39,122 nt of DNA from Beijerinckiaceae bacterium. Its GTDB lineage: Bacteria; Pseudomonadota; Alphaproteobacteria; Rhizobiales; Beijerinckiaceae. Both the position numbers and the translations under genes were made by a program. The stretch lies in contig JAPJMW010000084.1 of the NCBI GenBank assembly GCA_026461505.1, positions 1 to 39,122 on the forward strand, written 5' to 3'. The notes below the pieces were generated by a model that was not told the origin of the DNA, did not search any database, and worked only from the letters and a program-made list of their open reading frames with translations. Each line of letters opens with the position of its first letter. Positions within the stretch are counted from its first letter, which is position 1. Positions 16,043-24,593 of this stretch are shown piece by piece.

Positions 16043-16385
16043 CGGGCTCCAAAACGGCAAGATCAGCCCATTTCCCGGTGGGTGGCGTACCGTTCTCCTT
16101 CAACATCGTGCGAACAAGGGTGCGAATATCCCGCATTTCTTGAGGCGTCGCACCGATAACATGCCTTGCCATAATCGAGGATGAGGCCTGGCCGAGCGCG
16201 CATGCCTTCACCTCTTGGGCAAAATCAGTAATTTTCCCGCCTTGCATTGTAATGTCTACGGTCACAGTTGATCCGCAAAGTTTGGAATTGACGGTTACCG
16301 ACGCATCGGGATGGGGTAACCGCCCTTGTCGTGGAATATCGGCGGCCAGCTCAAGAATGCGCTTATTGTAGATTTCGTTGATCAT
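15927..16385 (-). CDS. NifU/IscU-like iron-sulfur cluster assembly scaffold protein
   Basis: 152 residues from ATG 16385 (MINEIYNKRILELAADIP). The scaffold fold is recognisable by SKLCGSTVTVDI and VKACALGQASSSIMARHVIG, holding the first two cluster-ligand cysteines, and by LEPVRDYKARHASTLLTF. In IscU/SufU the last segment has the third Cys (R.KCA.L); here the sequence is ARHAST. This variant is the normal form in the Hyphomicrobiales homologues next to folE that I recall, so it is not damage. The function in cluster assembly is family-based and may differ from housekeeping IscU. It is divergent from folE and its 3' end is overlapped by the MipA-like frame. Confidence 0.88.
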   Translation of the reverse strand: MINEIYNKRILELAADIPRQGRLPHPDASVTVNSKLCGSTVTVDITMQGGKITDFAQEVKACALGQASSSIMARHVIGATPQEMRDIRTLVRTMLKENGTPPTGKWADLAVLEPVRDYKARHASTLLTFDAVVKAVDEIEGREAVDGQAASN

Positions 16386-16567
16386 TCTGAACCCAAACAA
16401 GAAAGATACTGGCGGAATTAGGCATGCCACCCCATATAGATCGCGTTACCTCACATTACGAGGGTTATACGAAATTCGATCGGTTTTGGCGCAAAATATT
16501 TGACCTTAACTGGTCCAGTCTTCGCGCAGTGCCGTAAACCTGCTATCTTTACTCAATTGGAGGCACC

Positions 16568-17215
16568 ATGGACGCCGTGGTTAAGACCCTTTCTATCAAA
16601 CATATGCAGCAAACGGTTGAAAAGCCGAAGCCGGTTTTGCGTCCTTCACGCGAAGAAGCTGAAGCGGCCGTCCGGACACTAATCGCATGGGCCGGTGACG
16701 ATCCTTCTCGGGAAGGCTTGCTGGACACGCCTAAGCGGGTCGTAAAGGCCTATGACGAGTTCTTCCAAGGCTATCAATCGAACGGAACAGACGTTCTCGA
16801 TAAAGTATTCGAAGAAGTAGCCGGCTATGACGACATGGTTTTGGTCCGTGATATTCCGTTCTCCTCGCATTGCGAGCACCATATGGTGCCGTTTGTGGGA
16901 AGCGCTCATGTCGCCTATTACCCTTCAGAAGGCGTGGTAGGTCTCTCCAAGCTGGCCCGCGTTGTGGATGTCTTCGCCAAGCGCTTGCAGACACAAGAAA
17001 CGATGACGGCACAGATTGTTGACGCCATTGATGAGGCGTTGCATCCGCGCGGTATCGCTGTTCTGATCGATGCTGAGCATATGTGTATGTCCATGCGCGG
17101 CGTGCAAAAACAGGGCGCTTCGACGATTACGACTCGCTTTACCGGAGTGTTCCGTGACGATCCGGCTGAACAAGCGCGCTTCATGACGATGTTGCAAGGC
17201 TATCGCGCGCGATAG
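16568..17215 (+). CDS. folE: GTP cyclohydrolase I
   Basis: Converts GTP to 7,8-dihydroneopterin triphosphate, the first step of tetrahydrofolate synthesis; folB, folK and folP for later steps lie at 36.7-38.4 kb. 215 residues. The zinc site is visible as SSHCEHH (Cys 102, His 105) and MCMSMRGVQ (Cys 173). Other family blocks are [42 protein letters not shown] and [12 protein letters not shown] 16568 is preceded by GGAGG at 16559-16563. An intrinsic terminator follows the stop. It is divergent from the NifU-like scaffold gene. Confidence 0.97.
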   Translation: MDAVVKTLSIKHMQQTVEKPKPVLRPSREEAEAAVRTLIAWAGDDPSREGLLDTPKRVVKAYDEFFQGYQSNGTDVLDKVFEEVAGYDDMVLVRDIPFSSHCEHHMVPFVGSAHVAYYPSEGVVGLSKLARVVDVFAKRLQTQETMTAQIVDAIDEALHPRGIAVLIDAEHMCMSMRGVQKQGASTITTRFTGVFRDDPAEQARFMTMLQGYRAR

Positions 17216-17245
17216 TCAGGCCTTTATTCGTCGTCATACTGTGAT

Positions 17246-17275
17246 AAAAAGCCCCGCAATGCGGGGCTTTTCTTT
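17246..17275 (+). terminator. Intrinsic terminator between folE and hisI
   Basis: AAAAGCCCCGC and GCGGGGCTTTT form a perfect 11-bp stem with an AAT loop, followed by TCTTT. It separates folE from hisI, so the two are not one simple operon despite their 75-base gap. Confidence 0.88.
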
Positions 17276-17290
17276 GGGCACGGAGTACGA

Positions 17291-17710
17291 ATGATGAGAG
17301 CTTCCCCTCGATTATCTCCTCAGGGCAATCAGCAAGACATCGAAAATGGCATGGTTTTGATGCCAAAATTTGATTCATCAGGTCTCATCACCGCAGTGAC
17401 AGTGGATGCGACGACAAATGACATCTTGATGGTGGCGCATATGAATGCCGACGCGCTCGCCAAAACGATTGAAACCGGTCAGGCATGGTATTGGTCACGT
17501 TCGCGTAAAGCCTTATGGCTCAAAGGCGAAACTTCAGGCCAAATCCAAACCATTAAAGAAATCCGCGTTGATTGCGACCAAGATTGCCTTTTACTACGCG
17601 TCGAAGTCGGCGGTGATGGCGGATGTTGCCATACCGGAAGGCCGCAATGTTTCTACCGCCAAGTCGATGGCGTTGCGGAAGATGGTACAGTCAAACTGAC
17701 CTTTGTGTGA
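17291..17710 (+). CDS. hisI: Phosphoribosyl-AMP cyclohydrolase
   Basis: Opens the adenine ring of PR-AMP in the third step of histidine biosynthesis. 139 residues without the PR-ATP pyrophosphatase (HisE) domain, as in other alphaproteobacteria, where hisE is separate. The metal-binding and active-site blocks are complete: [30 protein letters not shown] and [15 protein letters not shown] 17291 has CGGAG just upstream; a start at ATG 17351 ([11 protein letters not shown]) would drop a 20-residue polar leader. It is isolated here from other his genes. It converges on the CBS-domain gene with a 5-base gap. Confidence 0.95.
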   Translation: MMRASPRLSPQGNQQDIENGMVLMPKFDSSGLITAVTVDATTNDILMVAHMNADALAKTIETGQAWYWSRSRKALWLKGETSGQIQTIKEIRVDCDQDCLLLRVEVGGDGGCCHTGRPQCFYRQVDGVAEDGTVKLTFV

Positions 17711-17715
17711 AAAGA

Positions 17716-18144
17716 CTATCCCGCCGCGATATAGGCGATAATCGCGCTTTTCTCACTTTCCATCTCCGCTAGACGATGTTTAACAACGTCGCCAATCGAG
17801 ACGATACCGACGACGTCGTTATCCGCGATGACAGGGACGTGTCTAAACCTCCCGCGTGTCATGATATCCATCACTTCGCCTACCGATGTATCGAGCGAGC
17901 ATGTCACGACAAATTCCGTCATGTGATCACGGACATTATCTTCTAATGCATGGGAACCAGCGACGAGCGCACGAATAATATCGCGCTCGGACAGAATGCC
18001 TAAAATGCTGTTAGCCTCATCAATGACCAATAAAGCTCCAATACGCTTCGACGCCAAATGGAGAATCGCTTGCGCTAATTTTGTATCAGGACCAATCGCT
18101 TCAATATTACGGCCTTTTTGGGCCAGTATGTGTGTAACACTCAT
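17716..18144 (-). CDS. CBS-domain protein (tandem CBS pair)
   Basis: 142 residues made almost only of two CBS motifs that form one Bateman module binding adenine nucleotides. The first runs through LAQAILHLASKRIGALLVID and GILSERDIIRAL, the second through SVGEVMDIMTRGRFRHVPVI and GIVSIGDVVKHRL. ATG 18144 (MSVTHILAQKG) is preceded by GGAAGG; the frame is open further to 18198. No effector domain is attached. Proteins of this kind act as energy-sensing partners; the partner here is unknown. The same small protein is common in Hyphomicrobiales. Confidence 0.92.
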   Translation of the reverse strand: MSVTHILAQKGRNIEAIGPDTKLAQAILHLASKRIGALLVIDEANSILGILSERDIIRALVAGSHALEDNVRDHMTEFVVTCSLDTSVGEVMDIMTRGRFRHVPVIADNDVVGIVSIGDVVKHRLAEMESEKSAIIAYIAAG

Positions 18145-18334
18145 GACCTTCCTTCCCGTAGTTTTATACGATGTGAGGCCATGGAAAAGAGAGGCCATGC
18201 CTCACCAATCCGCGCGATGGAAACGCTTATGTACCGCGCATCCAACGCACGATAACGAACAATATGATCAATCAGTTTTGAATATTTGGCAATCAAACTT
18301 TTATGAGCAAAAATGCTTATGGCTATGGCTCAGC

Positions 18335-19138
18335 TTAAACCTTGTCATCCATTGCTTCGAGTGGCGGATCGAGGAATGAAAATGCCAATAAGCCGACCAA
18401 GAATCCACCAAGATGCGCTTCCCATGCGATCGAGCCTTCGGTTAGCCCAAGGGGTACGCCTGTAAGATCGGTAGCGATGTTGATGGCTAACCAAAGTAAA
18501 ATAAACCGCAAGGTACGACGATCGCGACAAGTTTGCACAAGCGGCAAAGCTGGGGCCCGATAGGTTCCCGCCGCATTCAACGAAAAACCCGACAAAGACT
18601 CGCCCGGCTGAAAGACAAATCGAATAGCGGCAGCCATCATGCCCGAAACCGCGCCCGAGGCGCCAATCATCGGCATCACATCTTCGGTGTGACTGAGATA
18701 ATGAGCTGCCGCGCCACCAAATGCAGACACAGCAAATAGGCATAAAAATCGAACGCTACCCAAACGCCGTGCAACGAGACTGCCAAAGGCCAAGAGCCAA
18801 GCCGAATTCATCAGCACATGCGCCCAACTCGCGTGCAAGAAGGCATAGCTTAAAAAGGAAAAAGGCAACGCGCTGGGCTGGCCTAGTAAATATTCGGCAA
18901 GTTCGGATGTTCCGATTAAGCTGTTATCATCGGGCTTTGCAGCGGCGAGATCCTTGAGATGGTGCAAGACACCGCCCGAAAGTCGCTCCGATACATCAGC
19001 AGGGACAAAGCCATAGGCCATTATCCATTCGCTGGCGGTATCCGCATCCAGCCAATCCATTACGGCGTGAACAGCAATCATGGCTGCAATTAATCCGAGC
19101 ACCACGGCGGGCACATTAAAAATCGGTTCCCGCTTCAC
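18335..19138 (-). CDS. Rhomboid-family intramembrane serine protease
   Basis: 267 residues with about six membrane segments. The signature is complete: HVLMN (107-111) before TM2, IGASGAVSG with nucleophile Ser 161, and AWEAHLGGF with catalytic His 242. The soluble loop between TM1 and TM2 (residues 48-92) is longer than in the minimal E. coli GlpG. The start is a GTG at 19138, supported by GAGGGG eight bases upstream; the nearby ATG at 19142 is in another frame and soon stops. The substrate is unknown. About 300 bases of AT-rich DNA separate it from the divergent BTLCP gene. Confidence 0.93.
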   Translation of the reverse strand: MKREPIFNVPAVVLGLIAAMIAVHAVMDWLDADTASEWIMAYGFVPADVSERLSGGVLHHLKDLAAAKPDDNSLIGTSELAEYLLGQPSALPFSFLSYAFLHASWAHVLMNSAWLLAFGSLVARRLGSVRFLCLFAVSAFGGAAAHYLSHTEDVMPMIGASGAVSGMMAAAIRFVFQPGESLSGFSLNAAGTYRAPALPLVQTCRDRRTLRFILLWLAINIATDLTGVPLGLTEGSIAWEAHLGGFLVGLLAFSFLDPPLEAMDDKV

Positions 19139-19437
19139 GCATTACCCCTCTTCAGCCAACAAGCTTTTGTCTCTGGAGCGATCGCAAAGGTCAAGCCATT
19201 GCAGGCAATAGTCGTAAAATTCCTACTTAAGCTGAAGATAGATACACTCGTGATCTTTAAAATTTAGCTCAATTTGTGTCGGAATACATAACAATAAATA
19301 ATTGATATTATTGTAAAATTTTCAATATTATCTTTGCCGGATACAAGTCTTTTCAAATCACATTAAGCCCACTTAACCGTAAATCGCCGAAAACTCAGCC
19401 AACTAACCTAGCGCTGGGCAGACGGGATACCGTTGAT
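19139..19437. other. AT-rich divergent intergenic region
   Basis: The gap between the rhomboid and BTLCP genes contains no plausible open frame. It is markedly AT-rich from 19250 to 19340. It holds a dyad ACAATAA (19291-19297) / TTATTGT (19308-19314) that overlaps the -35 box of a good promoter for the BTLCP gene. Nothing else is recognised. Confidence 0.6.
19302..19331 (+). promoter_or_regulatory. Sigma-70-type promoter for the BTLCP peptidase gene
   Basis: TTGATA (19302-19307, 5/6) and TATTAT (19326-19331, 5/6) are separated by 18 bases. They would give a leader of roughly 100 bases before the start at 19438. The dyad ACAATAA/TTATTGT at 19291-19314 overlaps the -35 box and could be an operator. 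Assignment is by consensus only. Confidence 0.5.
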
Positions 19438-20076
19438 GTGGTCCTCATGTTACGAAAAATTGCACTTACCCTTGCCGTCCTGTCCTGTTGTATGTTGGCT
19501 TTTACAACTTTTAGTTTTTCAAAAGATGTAAAACTTCCTCAGGTTGCAACTGCTGTGGCGACCATTGGAGAATTACCCGCTCCCTTTGGCTGGCGTGATT
19601 TCTGTCGGAAATATGCGCAAGAATGTGATGTTCAAGCCATCGGTGCGCCCCAAATTGAACTGACGGCCGATATTTGGCAAACCTTGCGAAACATCAATGA
19701 GGTCGTCAATCATGATATTGAACCAATATCGGATTTCGACCATTGGGGCGTTGCTGAATCGTGGGATATTCCGACGGATAGAAAGGGCGATTGCGAAGAC
19801 TTCGCTTTATTGAAACGCAAAATGCTCATCGCGCTCAAACTGTCGCCTTCGGCTTTGCTGATGACGATTGTTTATAATCGTCGACACGAAGGTCATGCCG
19901 TCCTAACGGTTGTCACGGATCGAGGCGATTTCATTCTCGATAATCAGGCTGATGCCATTATCAGCTGGGAGCAAACCGGATACCGATTTGTTGAACGGCA
20001 ATCAGCCCGAAACCCAAATATCTGGGTGCGATTAAGCGATAGCCCTGCTGAAATTATAGTATCTTCGCGACAATAA
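19438..20076 (+). CDS. Periplasmic transglutaminase-like cysteine peptidase (BTLCP family)
   Basis: 212 residues with a signal peptide (LRKIALTLAVLSCCMLAFTTFSFS). The catalytic triad of the bacterial transglutaminase-like cysteine proteinases is visible: Cys 119 in KGDCEDFALLKR, His 153 in HEGHAVL and Asp 168 in FILDNQ. Family members include LapG, which cleaves a surface adhesin under c-di-GMP control, but no LapD-like receptor or adhesin is present in this window, so that role is not shown here. The start may be GTG 19438, with a weak GGGAT 10 bases upstream, or ATG 19447. Confidence 0.88.
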   Translation: MVLMLRKIALTLAVLSCCMLAFTTFSFSKDVKLPQVATAVATIGELPAPFGWRDFCRKYAQECDVQAIGAPQIELTADIWQTLRNINEVVNHDIEPISDFDHWGVAESWDIPTDRKGDCEDFALLKRKMLIALKLSPSALLMTIVYNRRHEGHAVLTVVTDRGDFILDNQADAIISWEQTGYRFVERQSARNPNIWVRLSDSPAEIIVSSRQ

Positions 20077-20091
20077 TATCGAATGACCGGC

Positions 20092-20670
20092 TTAAAGGTG
20101 ACGAGCTAAAACCCAGTCGGCGATCGCGGGGGTAAGTTCGGATATCGACTTATCAAAGGCCGCAGCAATATCGGGTCCGGCCAAGCTTTCGACAGTGACG
20201 CGATTTTGAAAGGAGCGGCTAGCAACCAACTTACCTTCTCTGGTGTCGATCAGTCTCAAAACCAAAGCGATCTCAGCTTGCGAAGGCGAACCTGGCACCA
20301 GATTAAAAGAGGATATTTCGGTGCTTAGCGACAAATCTCCCAATACGCCGGAACCTTCCCGCGCGACAGAATATCCCTTTTTCTCGATCGCTCTGATCAG
20401 CCTCGTTTGAAGCAGAGCGGGAGCCCGATCGGACCATTGAGCGCCTTGGACATAGCTGATTGAGCCATCCGCCTCTCGTACGATCATCCGATCCGTATCA
20501 AAAGCGCGCGGTGCGGTAGGCTCAGACACAACAAGGCTTAAGGATAGTGGCTTTAAGGCGCCGACTGTCGGGGGTGATAAAAGATCGAAGGTCGCAGGCG
20601 GACCAGACACACAACCAGCATTCCCACAACAGAGCAAAATGAACGCTACTTTTTGAAGGAGGGCTCGCAT
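20092..20670 (-). CDS. ABC-type transport auxiliary lipoprotein (PqiC/Mla-system type)
   Basis: 192 residues from ATG 20670. A lipoprotein signal MRALLQKVAFILLCCGNAGC ends in a lipobox (NAGC), predicting lipidation and probably outer-membrane location. The body (FDLLSPP at the start, RAFDTDRMIVREADGSISYVQGAQWSDRAP-type middle, ending ISELTPAIADWVLARHL) fits the ABC-transport auxiliary family that accompanies MCE proteins. It is the last of four minus-strand genes: permease, ATPase, MCE protein and lipoprotein. Its frame overlaps the end of the MCE gene if the start is ATG 20685. The role, lipid movement between membranes, is inferred from family and operon. Confidence 0.87.
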   Translation of the reverse strand: MRALLQKVAFILLCCGNAGCVSGPPATFDLLSPPTVGALKPLSLSLVVSEPTAPRAFDTDRMIVREADGSISYVQGAQWSDRAPALLQTRLIRAIEKKGYSVAREGSGVLGDLSLSTEISSFNLVPGSPSQAEIALVLRLIDTREGKLVASRSFQNRVTVESLAGPDIAAAFDKSISELTPAIADWVLARHL

Positions 20671-20671
20671 C

Positions 20672-21661
20672 TCAATGCCCCGCATAGGATGGTACCGGAG
20701 GTTTTGCTCCGGTGATCAATTGCTGCGGATTTTGTCTGAATTCCCTCACTGCCCGTTCGATTTCCGCAAGCGTACGACGGCTATCAACGACAATACCGCT
20801 GAGCTGACGCAGACCGTCGGTGGCAGCAAGACCAAATCGATCGGATAAATCGGCGGTGCGGCTATCGAGGTGATTGGCCAATTCACGAATGGAACGGGCG
20901 GCATCACCTATCTCGGTAATCGAACCCTTAATTTCACCCGTTCCGATTGCGGTTTCCGCACCAGCGAGAACGTTATCAAGGCGGTCCACGGCTTTGTTCA
21001 AGCGATCTACCAAATCCCCGGTTTTTAGCGATACATCCGCAATCGAGCTCGTGGCTTTTGCGGTTGAGCTTAAAATCTTTGACATCGCATCCGGATCCGC
21101 AACAAGCCCGCGTGAAAAGATCTGAATATTTTTAACCGTTTCGGTTATTGGCGTTTCGCTGTCTGCAAATATTTTTTCAGCACGACCCAACACATCATCC
21201 GCCCGGCGTGACAGGCGCTGTGCATTTTCCAATAAGTCCTGAAAGTCGGATCGATCAGCAATGATTAAGGGAGGCGTGGTAACGTCATTGACCAGAAGCC
21301 GTTTGGAATTAGGCGTGCCACCTGTCATTTGAATGGAAACCACACCCGTTAATCCCTGAAATTCTAATCGGGCCCGCGTGTCTTCGTTGATTGGCGTCGA
21401 TCCTTCGACCGAAACCCAGGCGATCACCTTGCCGGGATCCGATGTTGAAAGGGCAATCGACGTTACCTCGCCAATCTTGAGGCCGTTATACAGCACAACC
21501 GAGCCGCGGGAGAGGCCAGATACGGATCCGGTAAATTGAATACGATAGGGTAATTGCGCCCGCGTATCGCGACCCGCGGCCCACCACACGAATAAAAAAG
21601 CCGCAGCAATGACGCCCAGGGTAAACAGGCCGATCATGGCATAATTAGCGCGCGTTTCCAT
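20672..21661 (-). CDS. MCE/MlaD-family lipid-transport protein
   Basis: 329 residues. One N-terminal transmembrane anchor (YAMIGLFTLGVIAAAFLFVWWAAG) is followed by the MCE domain, with YRIQFTGSVSGLSRGSVVLYNGLKIGEVTSI and LEFQGLTGVVSIQMTGG. A long helical, coiled-coil-like region follows (LLENAQRLSRRADDVLGRAEKIF to AEIERAVREFRQN), with repeated heptads, and a short Pro-containing tail. The protein should sit in the inner membrane and project into the periplasm as a hexameric lipid channel or shuttle. It is 20 bases downstream of the ATPase gene. GGAGAAG upstream could serve as ribosome-binding site. Confidence 0.93.
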   Translation of the reverse strand: METRANYAMIGLFTLGVIAAAFLFVWWAAGRDTRAQLPYRIQFTGSVSGLSRGSVVLYNGLKIGEVTSIALSTSDPGKVIAWVSVEGSTPINEDTRARLEFQGLTGVVSIQMTGGTPNSKRLLVNDVTTPPLIIADRSDFQDLLENAQRLSRRADDVLGRAEKIFADSETPITETVKNIQIFSRGLVADPDAMSKILSSTAKATSSIADVSLKTGDLVDRLNKAVDRLDNVLAGAETAIGTGEIKGSITEIGDAARSIRELANHLDSRTADLSDRFGLAATDGLRQLSGIVVDSRRTLAEIERAVREFRQNPQQLITGAKPPVPSYAGH

Positions 21662-21681
21662 TTATCCGACACTTCTCCGCA

Positions 21682-22476
21682 TTACCGAATCGACCCTGCC
21701 CGCTTGCTGTGAAAATACGATCTCAACCACGGATGATCCGATTGAAGCATCGCGTCAATATCACCATCGGCGATGATGCGCCCATTTCCCAACGCCGCAA
21801 TCCGGTCGCATACCGTAAAGAGACTGCCCAAATCATGCGTCACCATAAAGACCGAAAGTCCAAGCGTGTTACGTAGTGTTACGATCAGTTCGTCAAATTC
21901 GGCTGCCCCGATGGGATCAAGGCCAGAAGTCGGCTCATCTAAGAAGACTATTTCAGGATCAAGCGCTAAAGCACGCGCAAGTGCTGCGCGTTTAATCATG
22001 CCACCCGATAATTCGGATGGAAATTTCGAAGCTGCATCCGGTTTCAATCCGACAAGAGCTAATTTTGCATAAGCCAGATCGTCCATTAACCGAGGCGACA
22101 AATGCCAATATTCCCGCATCGGAACTTGTACGTTTTGTAAGACCGTCAACGAGGAGAAAAGCGCGCCTTGTTGAAAGAGCACCCCCCAGCGGCGTTCAAT
22201 CAAGCGTCGATCAGCCTGCGATATTCGATCGAGGTCCGAGCCGAAAGCGGTAATTATGCCTGACGATTTTTTGATCAGCCCTAAAATACTTCGCATCAGT
22301 ACGGATTTTCCCGAACCGGATGGTCCGATAAATCCCATGATCTCGCCGCGTCGCAGATCAATCGTCAATCCATCCATCACCCGCTTGGGGCCGAAGGCAA
22401 CGACAAGGTTGCGTACGGAGATAATGACCTCCTTGAGCGTTTCGCGATGCAAGGCTTGTGAAGGATCAGTCATCAT
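21682..22476 (-). CDS. ABC transporter ATP-binding protein (MlaF-like)
   Basis: 264-residue ATPase of the Mla/Ttg2 lipid transporter group. Walker A GPSGSGKSVLM, Q-loop LFQQGALFSSLTVLQNV, signature ELSGGMIKRAALARALALDPE, Walker B IVFLDEPTSGLDP and switch His in MVTHDLG are all intact. The LSGGM form of the signature is typical of MlaF. The start is one of two tandem ATGs (22476/22473), preceded by CTAAGG, five bases after the permease stop. It powers the STAS-permease encoded just upstream. Confidence 0.95.
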   Translation of the reverse strand: MMTDPSQALHRETLKEVIISVRNLVVAFGPKRVMDGLTIDLRRGEIMGFIGPSGSGKSVLMRSILGLIKKSSGIITAFGSDLDRISQADRRLIERRWGVLFQQGALFSSLTVLQNVQVPMREYWHLSPRLMDDLAYAKLALVGLKPDAASKFPSELSGGMIKRAALARALALDPEIVFLDEPTSGLDPIGAAEFDELIVTLRNTLGLSVFMVTHDLGSLFTVCDRIAALGNGRIIADGDIDAMLQSDHPWLRSYFHSKRAGSIR

Positions 22477-22481
22477 TAACC

Positions 22482-23612
22482 TTAGAAACGGATCGCTGCG
22501 AAAAACATGGCGAAAATGCCATCAACGACGATGACCATAAAGATCGATTTGACCACGGCATCGGTTACCTGACGACCGAGCGATTCCGCTGACCCCCGAA
22601 CCGAAAGTCCATCACCACACGCAACGAGCGCAATAACCAACGCCATAAAGGGCGCCTTAATCAGACCAGCAAAAATGGTTTGCAAGGCAATCGCATCTTT
22701 CAAGCGTTCCAAATAGACATCGCTTGATATACCCGCATAAAGCCACGATACGACGCCACCACCAAAGAGAGCCGAGATATCGGAGATAAAGGTCAGCAAA
22801 GGTAGGCCTACAACGAGGGCGATAACGCGCGGCAAGACCAATATTTCGATCGGATCTAAACCCATGACACGGAGAGCATCGACTTCCTCCCGCATCGTCA
22901 TGGACCCTAATTCGGCGGTGAATGCCGAGCCTGATCGGCCTGCCACCATAATCGATGTCAGCAACACGCCCAATTCTCGAAGGACGAGAATGCCGATGAG
23001 ATTCACGGCGAAGGTGGATGCGCCAAATCGGTTCAGTTGAAAGATGCCCTGTTGGGCAACGATAGCGCCGACAAGAAACGAGATCAGCATGATAATCGGC
23101 ACGCCGCGAAAAGCGACATGCTCGATTTGAGCAACAATCGATGTAAATCGTATCCGATAGGGTGACCGAATAAGTTTCCCGAAAGCTGCAATGACCTGGC
23201 CGAGAAAGCTGGTCGAACCCATAAAGTCACGCCCTGCTAAGACGACGCTTTCACCGATATCGGCGATGAGGCCCACCGCCTTATTTTCACCTGATGCGAT
23301 GATAACTGGGGCAGATACAAGACGAACCTCGTGAAGAAGAACACGGTCAGCGTCGCTTGCTCCTTGAACAGAAACGATACGACCCGCGCTCTGCCAGTCT
23401 CGTATCGCCTGATTGATCAATAGGGCGCCCAATGTGTCAAAGGATAGCAATCGGCTAAGGTCAATCACCAATGGTCCGGTTCCGGACGTCTTTTGTAAAA
23501 GATCAGCCGTCCGCTCAACATCATCGGCATAGGCCGATGACCACGCGCCTTCCAACAAAAGAAGACGTCCGCTTGGTCCCGTTGAAAACGTAAATCCGGG
23601 CCTTTCAGCCAT
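22482..23612 (-). CDS. ABC transporter permease with N-terminal STAS domain (MlaE-like)
   Basis: 376 residues. The first 110 form a STAS-like domain (FTFSTGPSGRLLLLEGAW, PLVIDLSRLLSFDTLGALLI), which in many alphaproteobacteria is fused to MlaE instead of being a separate MlaB. The MlaE part follows from about residue 145 with FRGVPIIMLISFLVGAIVAQQG, LVLRELGVLLTSIMVAGRSGSAFTAELGSM and EEVDALRVMGLDPIEILVLPRVIAL, then the C-terminal helices. It is the first gene of the four-gene lipid-transport operon. Its start, ATG 23612, has only a weak GGGC upstream. Confidence 0.95.
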   Translation of the reverse strand: MAERPGFTFSTGPSGRLLLLEGAWSSAYADDVERTADLLQKTSGTGPLVIDLSRLLSFDTLGALLINQAIRDWQSAGRIVSVQGASDADRVLLHEVRLVSAPVIIASGENKAVGLIADIGESVVLAGRDFMGSTSFLGQVIAAFGKLIRSPYRIRFTSIVAQIEHVAFRGVPIIMLISFLVGAIVAQQGIFQLNRFGASTFAVNLIGILVLRELGVLLTSIMVAGRSGSAFTAELGSMTMREEVDALRVMGLDPIEILVLPRVIALVVGLPLLTFISDISALFGGGVVSWLYAGISSDVYLERLKDAIALQTIFAGLIKAPFMALVIALVACGDGLSVRGSAESLGRQVTDAVVKSIFMVIVVDGIFAMFFAAIRF

Positions 23613-23750
23613 ATAACTGCCCGCTCAAATGCCGTATCGCGCCTTTATGATCCCAGATATCACGCTCGTAAGGTGCGCCGCGATAATCGTTTGAGGGCCG
23701 TCAACAGGTTAGTTGCATCCGAAATTACCACAGGTCTCGGTAACGATCCG

Positions 23751-23779
23751 TTGAGATAACGCAGCTATACTCCGATTAT
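23751..23779 (+). promoter_or_regulatory. Possible promoter for the unknown protein at 23826
   Basis: TTGAGA (23751-23756) and GATTAT (23774-23779) are 17 bases apart, matching the consensus at 5/6 and 4/6. They lie about 50 bases before the ATG. The same 210-base gap must also hold the divergent promoter of the lipid-transport operon, which I could not place. Confidence 0.35.
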
Positions 23780-23825
23780 TGAACGATGTTTTTGGCTGAA
23801 ATCTAAGCTCAGGACGATAGAACCC

Positions 23826-24488
23826 ATGGATGACCGGTCGCAGGCTACCCTGGCCGACGAGGAAAGCTTTGAGGCAATTGAACAGGCGGTGATGGAAACC
23901 GCTCGCGGCCGCTGGTTTTTGGCTGAATTCGCTGTTCGTAACCGGCAGACCGAAACAGTTAGCCTGTTAAAGTCCCTTTCCCGTCTCGAACGCGTGATCG
24001 CCCGCTCAGGACCGCTCGACGGCAGCATTGAAATGCGGACCAAGCTCATCGGGTTAAGCAGCGATATCGATACGCTGGTCGCGGCTTTGACGGGCGATGC
24101 CTCAAAAACAAATGATGGCCCGCAAAAACTCAACGAGTTCGTTCTGACAAGTGAAAAAACCTGTATCGAAATGGCCGTTGTAGCTGATGCGGCCCGCGAT
24201 ATCGCTGCGCGGCTTGCTGAATCAAACAGCGAAAATGACGCTTTGGCCGAACTTGACTACCAACTTACCGAATTGGTGCGTTTGTCATCGGAACAAATGA
24301 CGTCGATGCGCAGATTTGAAGCGCTTGCAGAAATTCAGCGCCACGTGAAAAGCCGACTAACGGATATCATTCATTCCTATGGACCTCTCACCTTAAGCGA
24401 GGCGCCTCTTGGCCCGGCCGCAAATGATCAGGTTGACGGGGATGGGAGCAGTGACGGCCACAATCCTGCCGCTGAGCAAGGCGCATAA
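23826..24488 (+). CDS. Conserved alphaproteobacterial helical protein of unknown function
   Basis: 220 residues, no signal peptide or membrane segment. The N-terminus carries the block 'FEAIEQAVMETARGRWFLAEFAVRNRQTET', which I recall as a conserved signature of a Hyphomicrobiales protein family without a known role. The rest is predominantly helical, with Glu/Arg/Leu heptad-like patterns (LAELDYQLTELVRLSSEQM) suggesting coiled coils. It ends in an acidic, Gly/Asp-rich tail. A resemblance to chemotaxis phosphatase-like helical bundles cannot be shown from sequence alone. It is divergent from the Mla-type operon and precedes the SDR gene by about 105 bases. Confidence 0.75.
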   Translation: MDDRSQATLADEESFEAIEQAVMETARGRWFLAEFAVRNRQTETVSLLKSLSRLERVIARSGPLDGSIEMRTKLIGLSSDIDTLVAALTGDASKTNDGPQKLNEFVLTSEKTCIEMAVVADAARDIAARLAESNSENDALAELDYQLTELVRLSSEQMTSMRRFEALAEIQRHVKSRLTDIIHSYGPLTLSEAPLGPAANDQVDGDGSSDGHNPAAEQGA

Positions 24489-24593
24489 CCTGCATATTCT
24501 GTTTGGGAATGGCAGATGTCCGCGATTGGCCCTTGCCCCGCGGAGAGCTATACCGTCTTATCCTGGATGAATAGGAATAAGGGAGTACGCGTC

